From contig OX393577.1 of the NCBI GenBank assembly GCA_947652605.1, forward strand, positions 55,328,108 through 55,392,107: a stretch of DNA of 64,000 bases, written 5' to 3'. A program made the position numbers and the translations under genes. Origin of the DNA: Elmis aenea. Taxonomy: Eukaryota > Arthropoda > Insecta > Coleoptera > Elmidae. Below, piece by piece: positions 58,801-64,000 of the stretch. Positions within the stretch are counted from its first letter, which is position 1; each line of letters begins with the position of its first letter. Under the pieces are notes generated by a model. The model searched no databases, was not told where the DNA came from, and was given only the letters and a program-made list of their open reading frames with translations.

Positions 58801-61800
58801 GGTAAGACAAGCATGCACCGAACGAGTATGTTCAAGAAAAGATGTTATTCCTATTATAATATTGCGTACTAGAGATGTTAATATGGATGTTCGCAAAGCA
58901 GCATTTTTGCGAACGGCGAAATTACCACTGCATTTAAAAGTATTTTTAAAATTCATTTATAAGTTGTCTGTTAGTACATTGTGTTTTATTTAGATTGTTC
59001 AACGGCAACAAATTTTAAGAAATGCCATGTTTGACTCGTCCAAAAACATTCAAGAGTGTGTTGCGAAGACATTAATTCCTTCGTGGCTTCAAGCGTATGA
59101 TATGGACTACCTCAAGCTATTGAAAGCTTTGCGTCTTGATGAAAACGAAGAGCATATATCAGAAACTGCATCAATTATAGAATACGTCTTGGGGCGCTTG
59201 TTCGTGTATGTATTGTTTACAAACGGCATTATGGTTATCTCTGACAATAAATTTGTAGCTGCCGTCCACATAAAGAAATTCTTGAGGTATTAGTCATGAA
59301 TAAAAAACGAGTTATTCCTCTGGAAAATCTTAATTGGGAAACTGTTATTTATTGGCGATTTGTAATCGAACATTTGAGAAAAAATGATGATTATGAAGAT
59401 GCTTTGTTTGAAATTTTACCAGAACCAGTACATTTTTGCAGTTACATTAAAAAGTGAGTACATAAAATGATTTTTTAGTAGTGAACCCTTGTATTTTAAA
59501 TTTTTTTAAGGCAGAGAACTATTACTTTACCTTTTTATTAAAGGTAGACAACAAGAATAAAATTTAAAATAAAAAAAAAAAAAACAAAATTAATCAGCTT
59601 AGTCATGAAAACAAAACTTGTCACGCATCATAACTATTGTCATGATTGTAATAAAAAAGAATTGTTTTTACAGGATTTACATAATTTAACTCGATTTTTA
59701 ATAATTTTTTGAACTTTTCGTAAGCTTTAAATATCGTGATTATTTACGTACTGTATACTCGTAGTCGTTTTGTGCCGGGGTGCAAAATGAGCAAGGACCC
59801 GGGTGCAGGGCCGTTCACAGAAAATTCGGGCCCCGGGGAAGCAATAGACAATGGGCCCCCCTTTCCTCTAAGAAATGTATAAATTAAAGATTCACATTTT
59901 GATAGCCAATGTAATTTTGTATTAAAAAAAAAAAAAAAAAATGAGCAAAATATTTAATATAATATAATAACCCAGTTAGAGTTGGCAACTTTTTTTTCTT
60001 TGTTTTTCTTTTCTCTTTTGAGATCCAGATTTATGATGATAATGTTTCATTTTAATTTTAAATTTTTTATATTTGGCAAAGTTGCTAAATTTTATGCCCA
60101 TTAATAATATCAAAACAGATTTGAATTATCTTCAACTGTTTTTAAAAAAATTGAAAAAAACTGAAAAAATTACTTTTCGTTTTTTTTCTACAACTTTTTT
60201 ATTTATAATTTTTTTGAATCTGTAAAATCTTTTACCTGGCCACTTATTATTTTACTTTTAATGGTGCCATCAATTTTTTGCTGTGCCGATTCCGTTTTGT
60301 TTTATATGTACTAACTTTTTAATTTCTTATGGGCGACAAACTTGATTTTCATCTAGTTGGCAAAATTTTTTTTTCTGATTTCAAAAATGTATTACATGAA
60401 TGTTATTTACATAAACAACGTATTTATTTGAAGAAAAAAAGGTTTTCATTTATTCAACATATCTAGTAACTAAATGAAAGTTTGTCGGCCATAAGAAATT
60501 AAAAAGTTAGTACCTATAAAACAAAACGGAATCGGCACAACAAAAAATTGATGGCACCATTAAAAGTAAAATAAAAAGTGGCCATGTAAAAGTTTTAACA
60601 GATTTAAAAAAAAAATAAAAAAGTTTTAGCAAAAAACTAAGTAATTTTTTCAGTTTTTTTCAAAAAGAGTTGAAGATATTTCAAATCTGTTTTGATATTA
60701 TTAATGAGCATAAAATTTAGCAGATTTGCCAAATTTAAACCTAGCCTCTATCTTCAGTAATAAACGAGAATTTGAATCACCCTGTATAACTTGAAAAAAT
60801 AAAATTAATGTTTATAAATAAATATATAATTTGTTGCCCCCATATATGTAGGTATTGTATAAAAATATGTTCAAATAGTGAGTTCCACAGATTAAAACAC
60901 TGTTTTATTTTTATGATTTTTTAAAATAAAAAGCGTATGTTAAGGGGTTAATTTATGTAACCAAATTTTTAAAAAATGCATAGTTTCATTTAAATCTGGA
61001 GCCCCTCCTGGTACACAGAAATAACTTTTTCATACAATTTTGTCCTTCGTTAAGGTGCTGGTGTAATACCAAAAAAAATTTTTTTGTGATATCCTTATTC
61101 CTGTGGGCAAAGGTAAATTTGTTTAATATAATTATAATTTATAATGTAAGTTTTTTTGCAGATATTATAAATCGAAACAAAAAAAAATTACAGAAATGGA
61201 ATATTTAGAATTTCAGTTTATTATACAGCAAATGTTTTATATCATTCAAGGATGTGATTTATCCGATGTAGCTAGCTATGATTGTGTAAATGTTTTGATA
61301 AGTAATATTTTAAAGGATGTGGAATTAACCACTGCAGTTACATTAACTATTGTAGACAATTTAGAGAAAACGTTGCCAGAGATAAATCAAAAAATTCAGT
61401 TTATTACAGAAATTGTCAGTGATATCTTGTATCCACCAGATATAGAAAAACAACGAGAAAAAGATGTGAAGGTCAGTCAATAAAAAATCACAATCGAAAA
61501 TTTACTAAATTATTGATATTGTTATTGTAGATTGCTGAAGTCAAACTGGAATTAAATATATTAAATGAAGAAAAAAACCAAGCCGTGAAAGAACAAGACT
61601 ACGAAACTGCAGGCAAATGTCAAAAACAGATATTAGAATTAAAAGATTCTTTGCAAGTTTTGGAAGGGTCTGAAAGTGAACCACAAGCGATGGTTCGAAA
61701 AGACGATATTGAAACTTTGAAAAAGTATTTAGATATTGCCTGTGCCCTTCTCAATTCACAGAAAATAACATCGTTATCTCCAGCTTTAGAGAATTTAACT

Positions 61801-61929
61801 CGTGATGTATTAATGCTTCTTGTTCATGAAGATGACAATGTTCGTTGTAAAGCTCTAAAATGCTATGGACTTTGTTGCCTAATTGATCGGGAAACTGCTC
61901 GTCGTGGCATACATATTCTTTGTGTACCG
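55878..61929 (+). CDS. Cap-G: CAP-G/NCAPG, condensin I HEAT-repeat subunit, 3' truncated by the window
   Basis: Non-SMC HEAT subunit of condensin I; with CAP-H it binds DNA and the SMC2-SMC4 ATPase. Nine exons join in frame to 609 aa: 55878-55994, 56285-56476, 56535-56672, 56724-56849, 58802-58939, 58994-59205, 59259-59453, 61162-61471, 61531-61929. Family features are ERSITFCALFCASC, then HEAT motifs such as LQDLADDTIRYRTCQLMATIL, LRDSKHIVRLQAAIALRYVQDP, NPMVRQACTERVCS and RDVNMDVRKAAFLRTAKLPL. A Lys/Glu-rich coiled stretch follows (EVKLELNILNEEKNQA), then the start of the C-terminal Cnd3 region (LTRDVLMLLVHEDDNVRCKALKCYGLCC). Exon 9 ends at a good donor (CCG|GTAAGT); later exons must lie beyond 64000. 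Exon 6 uses an internal GT|GTATGT donor that alone keeps the frame. Intron 4 holds a 1.7-kb palindromic element. Confidence 0.93.
56989..58666. mobile_element. Large palindromic TA-TSD element, CAP-G intron 4
   Basis: Ends CAGGGTGAGTCACGACGGAT and its inverted near-copy ending TTGACTCACCCTG, with TA at 56987-56988 and 58667-58668; 1678 bp. Each arm of about 620 bp has internal CAGGGTG/CACCCTGT boxes near 57113, 57170, 57405 and mirrored positions, dividing it into modules shared with 747-1764 and 37246-38479. The ATCTCG box is absent. Confidence 0.85.
59454..61161. other. CAP-G intron 7 with repeat remnants
   Basis: A GC-rich remnant at 59775-59860 (GGGCCGTTCACAG, GGCCCCGGGG) resembles a hAT end. 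From about 60070 to 60780 lies a palindromic element whose right terminus is TTTGAATCACCCTG followed by TA; the left terminus is lost. Its arms share AAAATTTAGCA.ATTTGCCAAAT and AATCTGTTTTGATATTATTAATG. Confidence 0.55.
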
Positions 61930-64000
61930 GTAAGTGAGAAATATACAGGGTAAATTTTATATAAATTAGGTATGGAAAATCACCAAGTTTTTAGTTTCCA
62001 CAGAATTAAACACAACTTTCGCCATATGTTGTATAAAACAAGTATTGTGATCGCAAACATTTTAGAATTCCAGATTTTGACAAATATACACGATTTGAGA
62101 TCCCCTGAACCCATTTTGACTATTTTCGTGATGACGTCCGTGTGTGTGTATGAGCCGGATATTAAAATTATAAATTTTAGACATTGGTCATCGATAGAGC
62201 CTTTAAAAGTATATAACAAAGTGCATGCATTTATTTGATTATTCAAATATTAACTAATACACAGGGTGTTTAAGCTGTAACATTAATCCTAAATTACATA
62301 AAAACTGTAATAGATAAAAATATTGTGTTTATGTAGGATTGTATTCTATGTTGAGGTCTATAAAAAAACCTTTATAACCTTTTTAATAAATTTAAAATTA
62401 CTAGATTATTAAAAAAATTAAAAATTTTGAAAATTTATCCTGAAAACGGCCTAAACAAATTTTTTCAAATTTTATGTTATAGACTTTATTTTTATTAGTA
62501 AAATGCCGTTTGTCTCAACTCGCTTGAATTTCTGTGAAAAAAGTTATGATTAAATAAATAAAGCAAAAATGTTTATTAACAACGCTGTGGTTGTTTATAT
62601 GACAAACACGCGCATGAAACGTCATTTTGTCAGACGTCATTTACAAAAATAAAATTAATTAGAACGCTTGAAGCGGCATTTTAAACTTTTTATACCCACA
62701 AATGCACAAACATACGAAAGTACACACAATATATTTGGTGGCCGCACCAGTTTATTTTGCCAATAGATTCTCATTAAACAAACAATGTTTCTTACTGTAT
62801 CAATAACAAAAAAAAAACAATGACGTTTTCAATTTTTGCTTATTTAAAATCATACTCAAAATATTTTTTGACATTATTGGGACACATTTTTAGGTAGATT
62901 TGAAATTGGTTAATAACTTTTACCTAACTTCATTTGTTTTTTTATTTTTACCTTAACTTTCTTATTTTAGATACAGGTTTTAGTTGGCTGTGACAAAGAG
63001 AATTTAGAAATTTCTCTTGTTTCGTTGGTGTATGGGTTGTTAGGTTTATTTAAAAAAAAAGGAAGTTATTACAACATTAGTGTATTTATTAAGTTTATTC
63101 AAAGTGGCAATTGAAAATGAAAACAAAATATTACAAAAATAAGCTAGGTGTATTTAATTTAACATTTAAAAAAATTAAATTTACATAATTAAAGATATTG
63201 TTTACATTTTACAATGATTTATGATTTTTTTTTTTTTAATATTACCATCTAATACAAATTTAAGATCTGCTTTTTGTAGATAATAATATTTTCCTAAGCA
63301 TATTTCTTTTTATTTAATGAACTGTTCTTAAAATAGCGAATCTTAGTTCATCAATTGAAGATCTTGGTGCAAGAAGGGGATATGTGCAAAAATGTAAAAA
63401 AAAAAAACTTGCACAGAAATGGGTTTTAAAATATGCGCTTTTCATATGGTGCAAATGTGGGATAAGTAGGGCTTATAGAAATTATTTTTCTAAGCCCTAC
63501 TTATCCCACATTTGCACCATATGAAAAGCGCAAATTTTAAAATCCATTTCTGTACAAGTCTTATTTTTTTACTTTTTTGCACATATCCCCTTCTTGCACC
63601 AAGGTCTTCAATTGTATTCAACTGTATTTTTAAGATTGGCCGTTTTAAGAACATTTCAACACATAAAAAGTAATATGCTTAGGAAAACATTATTATCTAC
63701 AAAGTGCAGATCTCAAATATATGTATTGTCCATAGAGAGAGGACTACACTTTGAACACGTTATAATTTAAATTTAATAGTAATAGTAAGTGAAAAATCAG
63801 ATTATTATGAAATGTAATAATGTTTTAAATTACCCAAGTTTTATTTTTTTGGTGTTTAATTATGTAATGTTTTGAGTTTGTTTTCAATGCCACTTTGATT
63901 AAACTTAATAAATACAATAATATTGTAATCACTTACTTACTTATTTTTAAAAATAAACTAACTCTGAAAGAATAACAGTCAACTTTTCATTTTCCTCAGT
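61930..64000. other. Start of CAP-G intron 9 with repeat fragments
   Basis: No coding exon was found. A CAGGGTG-type end sits near 62264 without a partner. A fragment of 62820-63050 matches the family of 25142-25870. A long, nearly perfect palindrome covers about 63255-63720. Confidence 0.5.
63255..63720. repeat. Long palindrome centred near 63482
   Basis: Arms of about 220 bp: AAGCCCTACTTATCCCACAT and TTTGCACCATATGAAAAGCG appear on both sides in inverted order, with only a few bases between them (about 63478-63488). The outer parts match less well, around TAGATAATAATATTTTCCTA and its inverse. No CAGGGTG end or duplication is recognised, so the family is unknown. Confidence 0.7.

Noticed and set aside
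61972..62246. Overlapping 88-codon open frames on both strands after CAP-G exon 9.
   Set aside because: No recognisable motif, no CAP-G continuity, and surrounding sequence looks like a repeat (CAGGGT near 61948). Judged chance frames.

Overview
This is an AT-rich insect nuclear genome segment, most likely from a beetle. Evidence for an insect: short exons split by GT-AG introns, an annulin-type transglutaminase, and very dense palindromic DNA transposons. The beetle assignment is an impression from gene and repeat style, not a proof. All gene models below come from reading frames across splice sites; none is supported by transcripts.

Layout, left to right. (1) 1-5742, +: the last six exons of an axonemal outer-arm dynein heavy chain (DNAH5/DNAH8 type). 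(2) 6468-6903, -: prefoldin subunit 6, head-to-head with (3) SMC4, 7363-29631, +, a complete 19-exon condensin ATPase of about 1345 aa. (4) 32747-34103, -: THOC3, a WD40 subunit of the THO/TREX mRNA export complex, head-to-head with (5) parvin, 34603-40380, +, an integrin-linked actin-binding adaptor with an unusual in-frame N-terminal extension. (6) 41933-43394, -: a small RecA-fold-like protein resembling SWSAP1 but without a P-loop. (7) 45080-52146, +: a transglutaminase with an intact Cys-His-Asp triad. (8) 52475-55587: a decayed PIF/Harbinger transposon with two nested insertions. (9) 55878 to beyond the right edge, +: CAP-G/NCAPG, the HEAT subunit of condensin I. SMC4 and CAP-G, two subunits of one complex, therefore lie on the same strand within 64 kb.

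The large introns are mostly transposable elements. The dominant class is long palindromic (foldback) elements with CAGGGTG-like ends and TA target duplications. At least nine otherwise different families share an ATCTCG box at a nearly fixed distance (34th base) from the terminus, which suggests a common transposase recognition site. Two of these elements, plus a degenerate third, carry in their unique centre a small ORF resembling the N-terminal helix-turn-helix domain of insect transposases (DUF4817-like). hAT-type MITEs with 8-bp duplications, Harbinger-like MITEs with 3-bp duplications, an IS630/Tc1-like remnant and a short Helitron also occur, often nested. Three introns appear to use GC-AG splice sites.
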